NCBI RefSeq assembly: GCF_030815985.1
Contig: NZ_JAUSXM010000001.1
Coordinates: forward strand, 6,076,001-6,140,000
Reading direction: 5' to 3'
Length of the DNA stretch: 64,000 nucleotides
DNA from: Paenibacillus sp. W2I17
GTDB taxonomy: Bacteria > Bacillota > Bacilli > Paenibacillales > Paenibacillaceae
A program made the translations under genes and the position numbers. The notes under the pieces are model-generated. The model saw only the letters and a program-made list of their open reading frames with translations. It was not told where the DNA came from and ran no database searches. Positions 30,490 to 41,064 of this stretch are shown piece after piece (the stretch's first letter is position 1; each line of letters begins with the position of its first letter).

Positions 30490-32577
30490 GTGGGAAAACC
30501 AATACGAACGAAGAAGTGGAGTCGTCGATTGAAGGTACTGGCGGCAGCTCTTTTGACAGTGGGTTGTTTGCAAGTGCCTGCGTATGCAGCAGCAAATGGT
30601 GGACAGACGATCCGGGTAGCCATGTTTGCAAATCTGGGCAGTACGTATAAATCAACTACACCACTCATTACGCTTGAATCGACCGGACAATGGAGCATCC
30701 AATCGGAGAGCGGCGCAAATGTAAGCCTTCCGGCAGGGCAAGTCCGTTTCAGTGCAGATGGATTCCGAGTGAAAGTGTTGGAAACAGCGGATTTCAAAGC
30801 AGCGTCTGCAGCAGCAAAACTGTTGCAGGCAACCGCGGATAAACCGTTGCTGTTCACAACGTCTGTGAATGGAAATGCCATTTACCAGCTCTACTCAGGC
30901 AACTATGCAACGGAGGCACTGGCTGGACAAGCTGTTACACGAGTACAAAAGGTAGCGGCAGCTCAATTGGCTGGTCAAAAGCCAGCTGTAACGGGAAGTA
31001 AACGCCTGTCTGCTGGAACCTATGGTTCGATTCAGGAAGCAGAGGCAGCCCAAGCCAATCTTTTATCAACAGGAGTTAGTAGTGTCTATCCAGTCCTTCA
31101 ACTGAGTGGGGGAAGCCAAGCATACGCGGTATGGGTGGGTGAAGCTTCAACGGATGCGGATTTAACCGCATTGAAGAACAGTGTGGAAGCCAAAGCTCCA
31201 GGGGTAAGCCTTTCACCTGTCAACAATAGTGCAGGGCTCATCATCCGCCAGGATGCAGGATTAAGTACGGATGCACTCAAAACAGCTCCGCATTATACCA
31301 TTGCAGGTACTGAATCCAAAGCATTGGTACAAGGGAATGACAATGGCATCAAAGTAGTGGAACGTTCCCAGCGAACGTATCGTGGAGATATGGAAATCAG
31401 CATCGTAAGTGGTGATCTGGCGTTGGTCAACGTCGTTCCACTGGAGCAATACCTGTACTCTGTCGTAGGGGCAGAGGTGTATTCCTCCTGGCCTGCTGAG
31501 GCTCTGAAAGTTCAAGCCGTAGCTGCTCGATCCTACGCGCTTCAACAAGGTGATCGTTTCAAAATTGCCAATGTCGTGGATACAACTCTCAGCCAAGCCT
31601 ATAATGGGATTGGTTCGGAGAACGATAAAGTAACCAGCGCAGTAGATGCAACTGCTGGAGAAGTGGTCAAGAGCGGTGGGAAAATCATCGAAGCTGTGTT
31701 CTCCTCCAATGCAGGCGGACAGACGGCTCATCCTTCTGAGGTATGGAACGGCGGAGCAGGTGTGTTTACCAATGTGGTTAGCTCAGGGGATACATCAGCC
31801 CAGGCAGGATTACATACGTGGTACCATGTGCTGCTGAGTTCAGGCGTTAGCGGGTACATTCGTGAGGATAACATCAAAGAATTAACGACCAAGACCAATG
31901 CGGGACTGGCAAAAGTGACGGTAACGGCTCAGAATACCAATGTGCGTCCCATTCCGTTAATTCAATCCACCGTTGAACCTGTAGCTAAAATGAATCCAGG
32001 CAACGAAGCTGTTGTGTTGGCAAAAGTGGCTCAATCCAACGATTATGCTTGGGTGAGAGGACCTTTCACGTCTGCCCAGTTGGTTAAATCCCTTCAGGGT
32101 AAAACAACAGCGTCTGTTCCTGCTTCAATCTCAACCTTGGAAGTGACCAAGCGTGGACCTTCCGGAAGAGCACTTGAAGTCACTGCCAACGGACAGGCTA
32201 TGACGGTGAAATTTGCCGATACATACCGCTCTGCACTCGGTGGATTACCGAGCACTTTATTTGATATTGCAGGGACCGGAAGTTATACTGTATTAGGCGC
32301 TGACGGCAAAACAGCCAGTAAAACCGGCTCAAATGGTGCCTCTGTATTGTCTTCTTCTGGCGCAGGAACATCATCCGGTAATGCACTTGTGGTTATGAGT
32401 GGTGATGGTCAAGCGAGAGCGGTAACGCAGGGTCAGACCTTCATGTTCATCGGTCAGGGCAATGGCCACGGATTGGGCTTGTCCCAATGGGGAGCCAAAG
32501 GTATGGCAGATGAAGGGTATGATTACCAGGCAATATTGAAACACTATTATCAAAATGCGACTATTGTTAAGGAATGA
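30490..32577 (+). CDS. SpoIID/LytB domain protein with SPOR-like repeats, secreted
   Basis: This 695-aa protein begins with a signal peptide (hydrophobic residues about 15-30, cut after AYAA). Two SPOR-like peptidoglycan-binding segments follow (about 80-150 and 160-240), then a SpoIID/LytB domain from about 280 (VPLEQYLYSVVGAEVYSSWP, AVAARSYAL, SSNAGGQT), closing with GQGNGHGLGLSQWGAKGMA near the C-terminus. An insertion at about 450-610 splits the domain. SpoIID is a lytic transglycosylase acting on denuded glycan during engulfment. The GTG at 30490 follows GAGAGGAG. It is not spoIID itself by position. Confidence 0.8.
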   Translation: MGKPIRTKKWSRRLKVLAAALLTVGCLQVPAYAAANGGQTIRVAMFANLGSTYKSTTPLITLESTGQWSIQSESGANVSLPAGQVRFSADGFRVKVLETADFKAASAAAKLLQATADKPLLFTTSVNGNAIYQLYSGNYATEALAGQAVTRVQKVAAAQLAGQKPAVTGSKRLSAGTYGSIQEAEAAQANLLSTGVSSVYPVLQLSGGSQAYAVWVGEASTDADLTALKNSVEAKAPGVSLSPVNNSAGLIIRQDAGLSTDALKTAPHYTIAGTESKALVQGNDNGIKVVERSQRTYRGDMEISIVSGDLALVNVVPLEQYLYSVVGAEVYSSWPAEALKVQAVAARSYALQQGDRFKIANVVDTTLSQAYNGIGSENDKVTSAVDATAGEVVKSGGKIIEAVFSSNAGGQTAHPSEVWNGGAGVFTNVVSSGDTSAQAGLHTWYHVLLSSGVSGYIREDNIKELTTKTNAGLAKVTVTAQNTNVRPIPLIQSTVEPVAKMNPGNEAVVLAKVAQSNDYAWVRGPFTSAQLVKSLQGKTTASVPASISTLEVTKRGPSGRALEVTANGQAMTVKFADTYRSALGGLPSTLFDIAGTGSYTVLGADGKTASKTGSNGASVLSSSGAGTSSGNALVVMSGDGQARAVTQGQTFMFIGQGNGHGLGLSQWGAKGMADEGYDYQAILKHYYQNATIVKE

Positions 32578-32583
32578 AACTAA

Positions 32584-33612
32584 ATGAATGTGAACTTATA
32601 TGATTTTGAATTACCAGAGCAATTGATAGCACAGACGCCGTTGCTTGATCGCACGGCATCCCGTTTGCTCACCTTGAACAAAGATAGTGGTGAGATTAAT
32701 CATCAAACGTTTCCTGATATTATCGATTTTCTGAATCCCGGTGATACATTGATTCTGAATGATACACGTGTTCTACCAGCCCGTCTGTTCGGTACAAAAG
32801 AAGATACCGGAGCAAAAGCGGAAGTGTTATTGCTCAAAAATGTGGAAGGCGACAAGTGGGAAGCACTGGTTAAGCCGGGTAAAAAGCTGAAAGCCGGTTC
32901 AGTCATCGTATTCGGTGAGGAACTGAAGGCAATCATTGAAGAAGAGGGCGAGATGGGGGCACGAACACTTACGTTTACGTATGATGGAATCTTTCAGGAG
33001 ATTCTGGACCGTCTTGGTGAGATGCCGTTGCCACCTTATATTAAGGAGACATTGGATGACCGCGAACGGTATCAGACCGTGTATGCCAAGCATGAAGGAT
33101 CGGCGGCTGCACCTACAGCAGGATTACATTTTACAGATGAGTTGCTGGACCAGATTCGTGCCAAGGGCGTTAATGTCGCCTTCATTACGCTTCACGTAGG
33201 ACTGGGAACATTCAGACCGATGTCGGTGGACGTTGTTGAAGATCATGTTATGCATGAGGAGTATTACTCCTTGTCACAAGAAACGGCAGATCTGATTAAC
33301 CAGACCAAAGAAAATGGACACCGTGTTTTTGCGGTTGGGACTACGAGCTGCCGGACTTTGGAAACGGTAGGTAGCAAATTTGAAAATGGAATACTGCAAG
33401 CAAGCAGCGGATGGACCAGCATTTTCATCTATCCGGGCTATTCCTTCAAAGTGATCGATGGGATGCTTACAAATTTTCATCTCCCGAAATCCACGTTGGT
33501 TATGTTGGTCAGTGCACTAGCAGGCAGGGAACATATTATGCAGGCATATGAGGAAGCCATCCAAGAGAAATACCGGTTCTTCAGCTTCGGCGATGCCATG
33601 TTGATATATTAG
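32584..33612 (+). CDS. queA: S-adenosylmethionine:tRNA ribosyltransferase-isomerase
   Basis: QueA transfers and isomerises ribose from SAM onto preQ1 in tRNA to give epoxyqueuosine. The 342-aa sequence shows the family segments [43 protein letters not shown] and [17 protein letters not shown]. The start is 6 bp after the upstream gene. tgt, the preceding step of the pathway, is next. Confidence 0.96.
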   Translation: MNVNLYDFELPEQLIAQTPLLDRTASRLLTLNKDSGEINHQTFPDIIDFLNPGDTLILNDTRVLPARLFGTKEDTGAKAEVLLLKNVEGDKWEALVKPGKKLKAGSVIVFGEELKAIIEEEGEMGARTLTFTYDGIFQEILDRLGEMPLPPYIKETLDDRERYQTVYAKHEGSAAAPTAGLHFTDELLDQIRAKGVNVAFITLHVGLGTFRPMSVDVVEDHVMHEEYYSLSQETADLINQTKENGHRVFAVGTTSCRTLETVGSKFENGILQASSGWTSIFIYPGYSFKVIDGMLTNFHLPKSTLVMLVSALAGREHIMQAYEEAIQEKYRFFSFGDAMLIY

Positions 33613-33646
33613 TATAACGGTATAACGATTAACTTTTAGAGGATGA

Positions 33647-34792
<1,146 letters not shown>

Positions 34793-34859
34793 TTGAGTTT
34801 TTGAGGAAACCGGCGTAACAAGCAATATCTGTATGTATAGTCGATAAGGGGGAGTTTGA

Positions 34860-35171
34860 ATGTTTCAAGGAATGCCTTTAGCAGGAGCGCAAGGCGGTGG
34901 GATCGTATCTTTGATTGTACCTTTAGTACTTATGGTTGCGATTTTCTACTTCTTAATGATTCGTCCACAGAACAAAAAGCAAAAGCAACGGAATTCCATG
35001 CTGAGCCAATTGAAAAAAGGCGATAAAATTGTAACGATTGGTGGCCTTCACGGTACGATCGCTGAGATTACGGACGATGTGGTTGTATTGCGTGTAAACG
35101 ATGTAACTAAGCTTACATTTGACCGTAATGCAATCAGCACGGCTGTAGCTCGTGATACGGCTGTTGAATAG
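34860..35171 (+). CDS. yajC: Preprotein translocase subunit YajC
   Basis: YajC is the small accessory protein of the SecDF complex. The 103-aa protein has one membrane helix (about residues 14-36), then the family motif FLMIRPQNKKQKQRNSMLSQ and a soluble domain KKGDKIVTIGGLHG. It follows tgt as in B. subtilis (yrbF). Confidence 0.93.
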   Translation: MFQGMPLAGAQGGGIVSLIVPLVLMVAIFYFLMIRPQNKKQKQRNSMLSQLKKGDKIVTIGGLHGTIAEITDDVVVLRVNDVTKLTFDRNAISTAVARDTAVE

Positions 35172-35220
35172 TTACTGTAACATAGAATAACGAGGGTGCG
35201 TTTGTGGCGTATTCCCTAGT

Positions 35221-35259
35221 AGAGAACCGAATCTCCTTGGAGACCCGGTTCTCTTTTTT
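35221..35259 (+). terminator. Rho-independent terminator after yajC
   Basis: AGAGAACCG (35221-35229) pairs with CGGTTCTCT, with an inner TCTCC/GGAGA stem and a T run. The convergent gene on the minus strand ends 38 bp further on. Confidence 0.88.
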
Positions 35260-35296
35260 GATTTATAAGGGAAGGTCGATGTTCTTTACCAGTCAG

Positions 35297-35689
35297 CTAG
35301 GAGCGATGCGTATTAACACCGAAAATGCCACCGAGAGCTGAAATGAAGAACGCGCTAAGCAGTTGTAAACTATCTTTCCAATTAAACGAAGCATCCAGCG
35401 CGAGAAATCCGATCAACAGTACAAGGAGTCCATATACAATTCCGGTAATTCCCCCGTAGTACCATCCTTTTTCACCAGATCGTTTGCCTGCCACAAAACC
35501 ACCAACCAATAATGACAAGCCATGAACAACGTAGGTATACAACGAGAGGTCCTGTTCCCGCATTCCGCTCATCCAGAGAAACAAGGAGAGAATTAATGCC
35601 CCGATAAACATCCATACAAAAGCCTGACAGAGGCCTGACAGAATCGGATTGGACACTCGAAACGAAACCAAGCGGCGGATCAATTGCAT
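35297..35689 (-). CDS. TIGR04086 family membrane protein
   Basis: This 130-aa protein has four hydrophobic segments (about residues 18-40, 50-66, 74-96 and 105-125) separated by short charged loops such as AGKRSGEKGWYYGG. It matches the TIGR04086 (YrzE-like) family found next to yajC/spoVB in Bacillales; function unknown. It is encoded opposite to its neighbours, starting at ATG 35689 with GGGGG behind it. Confidence 0.75.
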   Translation of the reverse strand: MQLIRRLVSFRVSNPILSGLCQAFVWMFIGALILSLFLWMSGMREQDLSLYTYVVHGLSLLVGGFVAGKRSGEKGWYYGGITGIVYGLLVLLIGFLALDASFNWKDSLQLLSAFFISALGGIFGVNTHRS

Positions 35690-35872
35690 GAAGCAACCCC
35701 CTTGTACAAGTTATAAGTTAATACAGTGTATGGTCAAGCCTTCGGACTTATGAACTGTTTTCCATTAAATGAACGGATTATTTCTGCATGAGCATGTAAG
35801 GATCAGGTCAAAATAGGGATTGCACTACCCAGCAAACTGTTAAAAACTCAGTTTCGAAGGAGGACCCCTGTT

Positions 35873-36646
35873 GTGAACTTCCCAGATGTCGGATCACATA
35901 TCTTTCGAACCATTCTCATGTACTTTCTGGTGTACTGTGCAATGAGGGTTATGGGTAAACGTGAGATTGGTAAGCTATCCATGTTTGATCTTGTCGTGTC
36001 CATTATGCTTGCTGAAATGGCTGCTTTTGTCATTGAAGATATTGATAAACCACTCTCTTATGGGATTGCCCCCATGCTTACCTTGATCATTGTACAGATC
36101 GGAATGGCCTTTATAGGTCTTAAAAGTCGACGTCTTCGCCTGATAATTGATGGCAAACCTACTGTTTTGATCTCCAAAGGCGTTCTTCACCGGGATGAGA
36201 TGCGGAAGCAACGATATAATCTGGATGATCTATTGCAACAACTCCGTGAACAGAATGTAGACAGTATCGGTGAGGTTGATTTCGCTATTTTGGAGACCAC
36301 AGGCAAGCTGACCGTTTTTCCCAAGGATGAGAATACTTCTAACGATAGTAATTCTTCCGGTTCTGACTCAGAGGATTCTTCTTCCAATAAATCCAAAACG
36401 GGAAAAAACCAGATTGACGGATCTCCAAATATCAAATTTCCAAATATCAAATATGAAGGTCTGCCACTCCCCTTAATTATGGATGGAAAGGTCCAGGATC
36501 AGAATCTGGAGATCATCCAGAAAACGAGATTTTGGCTGAAAAATCAAATTCAACATAATGGAATTCTGGATTTCAAGGATGTATTTATATGTTCCATTGA
36601 CCACAATGGGAAGATATATGTCAGTCCAAAAGATGATATAAAATGA
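35873..36646 (+). CDS. DUF421 domain membrane protein (YrbG/YetF type)
   Basis: The 257-aa protein has three membrane helices in the first 90 residues and then the conserved DUF421 soluble domain (RRLRLIIDGKPTVLISKG, RYNLDDLLQQLREQNV). Relatives appear in spores and spore membranes, but the function is not defined. A low-complexity Ser/Asp/Asn insert lies at about residues 150-180 inside the otherwise conserved region. The GTG follows AAGGAGGA. It ends 3 bp before the convergent spoVB gene. B. subtilis yrbG has the same location. Confidence 0.82.
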   Translation: MNFPDVGSHIFRTILMYFLVYCAMRVMGKREIGKLSMFDLVVSIMLAEMAAFVIEDIDKPLSYGIAPMLTLIIVQIGMAFIGLKSRRLRLIIDGKPTVLISKGVLHRDEMRKQRYNLDDLLQQLREQNVDSIGEVDFAILETTGKLTVFPKDENTSNDSNSSGSDSEDSSSNKSKTGKNQIDGSPNIKFPNIKYEGLPLPLIMDGKVQDQNLEIIQKTRFWLKNQIQHNGILDFKDVFICSIDHNGKIYVSPKDDIK

Positions 36647-36649
36647 AAA

Positions 36650-38284
36650 TCATTTGCCTGACCGGCGCTTGAACCATGAACCAATCAAAGGAGCACGGGA
36701 CAGATCATGAAAGTCAATCATTTTGGTCCAGCCCATGACGATGAAATACACGATAAGCCCGACAAAAGGAGCGAGAAGCATCCTCACCCAAAAAGGCAAT
36801 ATCATGGCAGTCTCTTCGTATACGAGTAGGGTCGCTGCTCCCATGATAAACATTCCTGCACCCGTCTTGACCCAATCCATCATTTTGAAGCGGAACTGTA
36901 GCAGGCTACGTACGCTTTGGGCATGTAACAGGGTAACTACCGTAGAATTCACACAGATGGCGATGACTGCACCGAAGATGCCATATTCAGGCCGGGAAGC
37001 AAGCGTTAAAATCAACGTGATTTTGATAACAGCACCGATAAACGTATTCAGCAATGCTTTACCCGGACGGTCAAGAGCTTGTAATGCAGCTTGAAGAGGA
37101 GCTTGAATATAAATGAACAAAGCAAAAGGAGCCATTAGCTTCAGCATGCTTCCGATCGATGCATCATTATACAGAACAAGACACATCGGTTCGGCAAGCA
37201 CATACATAAACACGGAAAACGGAGCACCTGTCACAAGTGCCAAACGTAAGGCCTGATGCATTCTTTTGTGAATCAGTGCGCGATCTCCCTGAGCAGAAGC
37301 TTCGGACAGTGAAGGCACAAGTGATGTCGCGAGCGATGAGGTTAGTGCCCCCGGCAGCAGCAGCAGAGGAATAATCATACCTTGTAATGCACCATATTGT
37401 GCTGTAGCGAGCCCTTTGGATATGCCTGCCAGAGCCAAACTCTGGGCAGTAACAATAGTTTCGGCAAGATAGGATAAGGAGCCAACCAATCGGCCTGCTG
37501 TAACAGGAATAGAGATTGCAAGCAAACGCCTGATTAATCCGGGCTGTGGAGTACCCGTTTCTTTCAGAACTGAAGGTATTGGGTTTAAAGGTTTGGCTGA
37601 AGGTTTGGTTGTGAGATTGGACATGTTCTGTTGCTTAGCGAGCGGTAACTCTTTCTTCTGCCTGTTATACTTCCACAAGAGTACAAGCATACCGCCGAAT
37701 TCTCCAACGAGCGCTCCCAGCATGGCACCAGCAGCAGCTTGGGCAATACCGTGGGGAAGGAGAAGCCAGGCAAACCAAATGACACAGACGATACGAATGA
37801 TGGTTTCAACAATGGATGAAATGGCAGTAGGCATCATGTTTTGCTTACCTTGGAAATAACCTCTGTAGACAGCAGATACAGCGATAATGGCAATCATGGG
37901 GCTCATACTAACGAACGTATGGTACACCCGCTCATCTGTGAGCACGTATTTGGTTACCCAGGGTGCAAACAGGATGCACAAAAACATGAATACAACACCC
38001 AGGGTCAACGTAAAGCTTAAGCTTACTTGCAGGATTCGCTGGGGGGAATAACGATTGGCACCGGTATCAGCTTCGGCTACGAGCTTGGCTACGGCGAGCG
38101 GAATACCACCCGTAATTAATGTCACCAGTACGATAAAAAAGGGATAGCTCAATTGGTAGATGCCAACACCTTCTGCACCAATGACTCGTGGCAGCGCAAT
38201 GCGCGGAATGAAACCAAGTATTCGATTAATTATGCCTGCCGCGAGCAGGATCATGGCCCCCTGGATAAATGTCTGTTTCTTCAA
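36650..38284 (-). CDS. spoVB: Stage V sporulation protein B-like MOP flippase
   Basis: SpoVB is a multidrug/oligosaccharidyl-lipid/polysaccharide family transporter needed for spore cortex formation, probably moving lipid-linked precursors. The 544-aa sequence has about fourteen membrane segments and the family opening KKQTFIQGAMILLAAGIINR. A hydrophilic loop of about 40 residues (QQNMSNLTTKPSAKPLNP) lies mid-protein. The TTG at 38284 has AAAGAGGGG just upstream on its strand; an ATG at 38353 is in frame but far from that site. Its place next to yrbG-like and comN genes matches B. subtilis. Confidence 0.87.
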   Translation of the reverse strand: MKKQTFIQGAMILLAAGIINRILGFIPRIALPRVIGAEGVGIYQLSYPFFIVLVTLITGGIPLAVAKLVAEADTGANRYSPQRILQVSLSFTLTLGVVFMFLCILFAPWVTKYVLTDERVYHTFVSMSPMIAIIAVSAVYRGYFQGKQNMMPTAISSIVETIIRIVCVIWFAWLLLPHGIAQAAAGAMLGALVGEFGGMLVLLWKYNRQKKELPLAKQQNMSNLTTKPSAKPLNPIPSVLKETGTPQPGLIRRLLAISIPVTAGRLVGSLSYLAETIVTAQSLALAGISKGLATAQYGALQGMIIPLLLLPGALTSSLATSLVPSLSEASAQGDRALIHKRMHQALRLALVTGAPFSVFMYVLAEPMCLVLYNDASIGSMLKLMAPFALFIYIQAPLQAALQALDRPGKALLNTFIGAVIKITLILTLASRPEYGIFGAVIAICVNSTVVTLLHAQSVRSLLQFRFKMMDWVKTGAGMFIMGAATLLVYEETAMILPFWVRMLLAPFVGLIVYFIVMGWTKMIDFHDLSRAPLIGSWFKRRSGK

Positions 38285-38502
38285 GACTACCCCTCTTTCC
38301 CGGTTGAAAGTACAGGCTATCAACATAAACGGGACAAAGCCGTTGTTCTTCATCCTATGCCAGTCCTTTATCTTCTCATGACAACTTGGACACGATTAAC
38401 AAAAAGAACCATAATCAACAAGAAGGAATATGATCAGGCGAAGTCGAATCATGTAATATTGATGCCGCATAAAGGCTTGGATGTACGAAGGGAGGCTCCC
38501 CG

Positions 38503-38751
38503 TTGGAAGAAATGAATGATGTGGAGTTGGAACAGTCAATAGAGATGCTCTGCCGTAGCAAAGCGGAGGAATTAAGGCTTGTCGGTTACGAATATGTCAC
38601 CAGCAAAGATGTCTGGAATTGCGTCAGTCATAAATATGAAAAACAGGGCATTCCACCGCTTCACCAGCTGGTGAACGACATTTTGTCACTGAAAGCAACA
38701 AGCTTTATGAACTTTATGACCGTGTCTGCATACCGGGGGTCCTCTTTCTAG
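38503..38751 (+). CDS. comN: ComN-like post-transcriptional regulator
   Basis: This 82-aa protein matches the post-transcriptional regulator family of ComN, which in B. subtilis binds comE mRNA and localises it to division sites. Visible features are a helical N-terminus (ELEQSIEMLCRSKAEELRLVGYEYVT) and KDVWNCVSHKYEKQG. TTG 38503 lies 7 nt after AAGGGAGG; ATG 38512 is an alternative. The last codons lie inside the terminator stem. Confidence 0.75.
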   Translation: MEEMNDVELEQSIEMLCRSKAEELRLVGYEYVTSKDVWNCVSHKYEKQGIPPLHQLVNDILSLKATSFMNFMTVSAYRGSSF

Positions 38752-38769
38752 ACGAAAGGGATCTTTTTT
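38739..38769 (+). terminator. Rho-independent terminator after comN
   Basis: GGTCCTCTTTC pairs with GAAAGGGATC around TAGAC, followed by TTTTTT. The first arm overlaps the comN stop codon. Confidence 0.7.
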
Positions 38770-38842
38770 GTTGAAAATTGACTGCTTTTTACGGCATCGC
38801 TATAATAGGAATATTGAGAACGAAAGGGGATCTAGGAACGGC

Positions 38843-40093
38843 ATGAAAAGAATTATCAGTTTCATTCTGGTCGTGCTTGTCACCACAGGGGTAATGGTGG
38901 GAACAAGCCCGGAACTGCTCAAAAATATACGCTTGGGCCTTGATTTAAAGGGAGGCTACGAGATCTTATATGAAGCAGAGCCGCTCGAAGCAGGTCAACA
39001 AGTCACCAAAGCATCTTTGGTGCAAACGGCCAAAAGTCTTGAAAGCCGCGCCAACGCGCTCGGAACAAGCGAACCGGAGGTAACCACTGAAGGAAGCAAC
39101 CGGATTCGATTGAAGTTGGCAGGGGTTACGGATGAGGCTGAAGTTAGGGCCAAAATGAAAGAACCGGCTGTTTTGACCTTCCGTAGTAAAGCTGAGAACG
39201 ACAAGGAAGGCGAATACACCAAAATTGAGCTTCGCGGAAATGAATTTGTTGAGAATGCAGCCAAAGTTGTGTTCACTCAATTGAATGAGCCTATGATTGA
39301 CATTCAAGTGAAAGACAAAGCTAAATTTTCCGAGATTACCAAACGTTTGATCGGACAACCTCTCGCCATTTATTTGGACGATGAGTTGCTCTCTGCTCCA
39401 ACCGTTAGACAACAGTTGACAGATGGTTCCGCTCAGATTTCGGGTGCTTACACACGTGACGAAGCAAACCAGCTTCGTGACACCATTAACCTGGGTGCAT
39501 TGCCACTGAAACTTACAGAGAAGTATTCACAAAGTGTTGGTGCAACACTTGGTAAACTTTCTCTGGATCAGACCATTAAAGCGGGATTGATTGGTTCCAT
39601 TATTATTCTAGTGTTCATGATTGGGCTTTATCGCATTCCTGGTATTATCGCGAGTTTTGCCTTGATTACACATACGTGGCTGGTACTAGCAATCTTCTAT
39701 TTAGGAGAATTCGTGCTTACCCTCCCAGGTATTGCGGCGTTTATCCTGGGTATAGGGATGGCGGTGGATGCCAATATCATCACGTACGAACGGATTAAAG
39801 AAGAGATGCGCAGTGGTAAGTCGATCTTGTCTTCGGTTAAAGCGGGTGGTAAACATTCCTTCCGAACAATCATTGACTCCAACATCACAACCATTATTGC
39901 TGCGGCTGTTATGTTCTTCTTGGGAACAGGTGCGGTTAAAGGTTTTGCACTCGTGCTGATTTTTGATATTGTCACCAGTATTATCACGAATATTTTCTTC
40001 TCCCGCTTCCTGTTGACCCTGCTTGTACGGGGTAACGTGTTGAAGAAGCCTAAGTACTTCGGAGTGAAGGAGAGTGAAATTCGTGCGCTTTAA
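38843..40093 (+). CDS. secD: Protein translocase subunit SecD
   Basis: SecD is a proton-driven membrane protein that assists the late steps of Sec export. The 416-aa protein has the family segment LGLDLKGGYEILYE after the first helix, the periplasmic P1-like domain, and five further helices with GIGMAVDANIITYERIKEE. In B. subtilis SecD and SecF are fused; here they are separate genes, with secF beginning inside the secD end. The ATG at 38843 follows a GGGGATCTAGGA region. Confidence 0.94.
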   Translation: MKRIISFILVVLVTTGVMVGTSPELLKNIRLGLDLKGGYEILYEAEPLEAGQQVTKASLVQTAKSLESRANALGTSEPEVTTEGSNRIRLKLAGVTDEAEVRAKMKEPAVLTFRSKAENDKEGEYTKIELRGNEFVENAAKVVFTQLNEPMIDIQVKDKAKFSEITKRLIGQPLAIYLDDELLSAPTVRQQLTDGSAQISGAYTRDEANQLRDTINLGALPLKLTEKYSQSVGATLGKLSLDQTIKAGLIGSIIILVFMIGLYRIPGIIASFALITHTWLVLAIFYLGEFVLTLPGIAAFILGIGMAVDANIITYERIKEEMRSGKSILSSVKAGGKHSFRTIIDSNITTIIAAAVMFFLGTGAVKGFALVLIFDIVTSIITNIFFSRFLLTLLVRGNVLKKPKYFGVKESEIRAL

Positions 40094-40991
40094 TTGGAAT
40101 TTTGATTATGTTAAAGGTAGTAAGATTGCCTATATCTTCTCGATTATTCTGACGATTACGGGGATTATCAGCATTCTGGCTTTAGGTTTGAATTATGCGG
40201 TTGATTTCCGTGCTGGATCGAATGTGGATATCTCGGTATCCAAAGCAATCACAGCGGAGCAGATTAAACCTATCGTTAAGGACATCGGTGTTGATGAGGG
40301 TGATGTTACCATTACACCGGGGGCTGACCGTGTAAATGTTCGTTTCTCCAATGAACTGGATGAGACCCAAGAGAGCAAATTTAAACAGGAATTTACCAAA
40401 CTGGATGCATCGGCTTCCTATGAAGTAAATACCGTTGATCCAGAGATGGCCAAAGAATTGGAGCGCAACGCGATCTACGCGGTACTCATTGCGAGTATCG
40501 GGATCATGATCTATGTTGCGATCCGATTCGAGTGGCGCTTTGGTTTGGCTGCGGTTATCGCACTCTTCCATGACGCATTTGTTGTAATAAGTGTGTTCTC
40601 CATCTTCCGTTTGGAAGTCGATCTGACCTTTATTACTGCAGTATTGACCATTGTCGGGTTCTCGATCAACGATACGATCGTTATCTTTGACCGGATTCGT
40701 GAGAATCTGCGTTTTGCCAAAAAGACAACCAAAGCCGACCTACGCGAGGTAGTCAATCGCAGTTTGGCTCAAACGATGACACGTTCCCTGAATACAACAT
40801 TCACCGTGTTTGCAGCTTCAATCTGTTTGTTCATATTTGGTGGAGAATCCATTCGCATGTTCTCGCTTGCGATGGTTATCGGAACACTGTTCGGTGCATA
40901 TTCTTCAATCTATATCGCCGCTCCACTATGGCTGATGCTCAAAGGTAAACAAGTGGATAAGCCAAAAACAGTAGCTAAAGAATCTAACTAA
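40083..40991 (+). CDS. secF: Protein translocase subunit SecF
   Basis: SecF pairs with SecD. The 302-aa sequence has the family opening NWNFDYVKGSKIAYIF, the LNYAVDFRAGSNVDI segment, and the helix motif GFSINDTIVIFDRIRENLR that forms part of the proton path. GTG 40083 lies 10 nt after AAGGAG and is preferred; GTG 40074 is only 1 nt from it. It overlaps the end of secD, so the two are coupled. Confidence 0.94.
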   Translation: MRFNWNFDYVKGSKIAYIFSIILTITGIISILALGLNYAVDFRAGSNVDISVSKAITAEQIKPIVKDIGVDEGDVTITPGADRVNVRFSNELDETQESKFKQEFTKLDASASYEVNTVDPEMAKELERNAIYAVLIASIGIMIYVAIRFEWRFGLAAVIALFHDAFVVISVFSIFRLEVDLTFITAVLTIVGFSINDTIVIFDRIRENLRFAKKTTKADLREVVNRSLAQTMTRSLNTTFTVFAASICLFIFGGESIRMFSLAMVIGTLFGAYSSIYIAAPLWLMLKGKQVDKPKTVAKESN

Positions 40992-41007
40992 ACATCTTAT
41001 TGTGAAG

Positions 41008-41030
41008 CCGCGTCTGCCAGGCGCGGTTTT
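41008..41030 (+). terminator. Rho-independent terminator after secF
   Basis: CCGCG (41008-41012) and CGCGG (41022-41026) around a 9-nt loop, followed by TTTTG. The T run is short. Confidence 0.65.
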
Positions 41031-41064
41031 GCAACTTTATGTACAGAATTAAGGGGGAATATTC

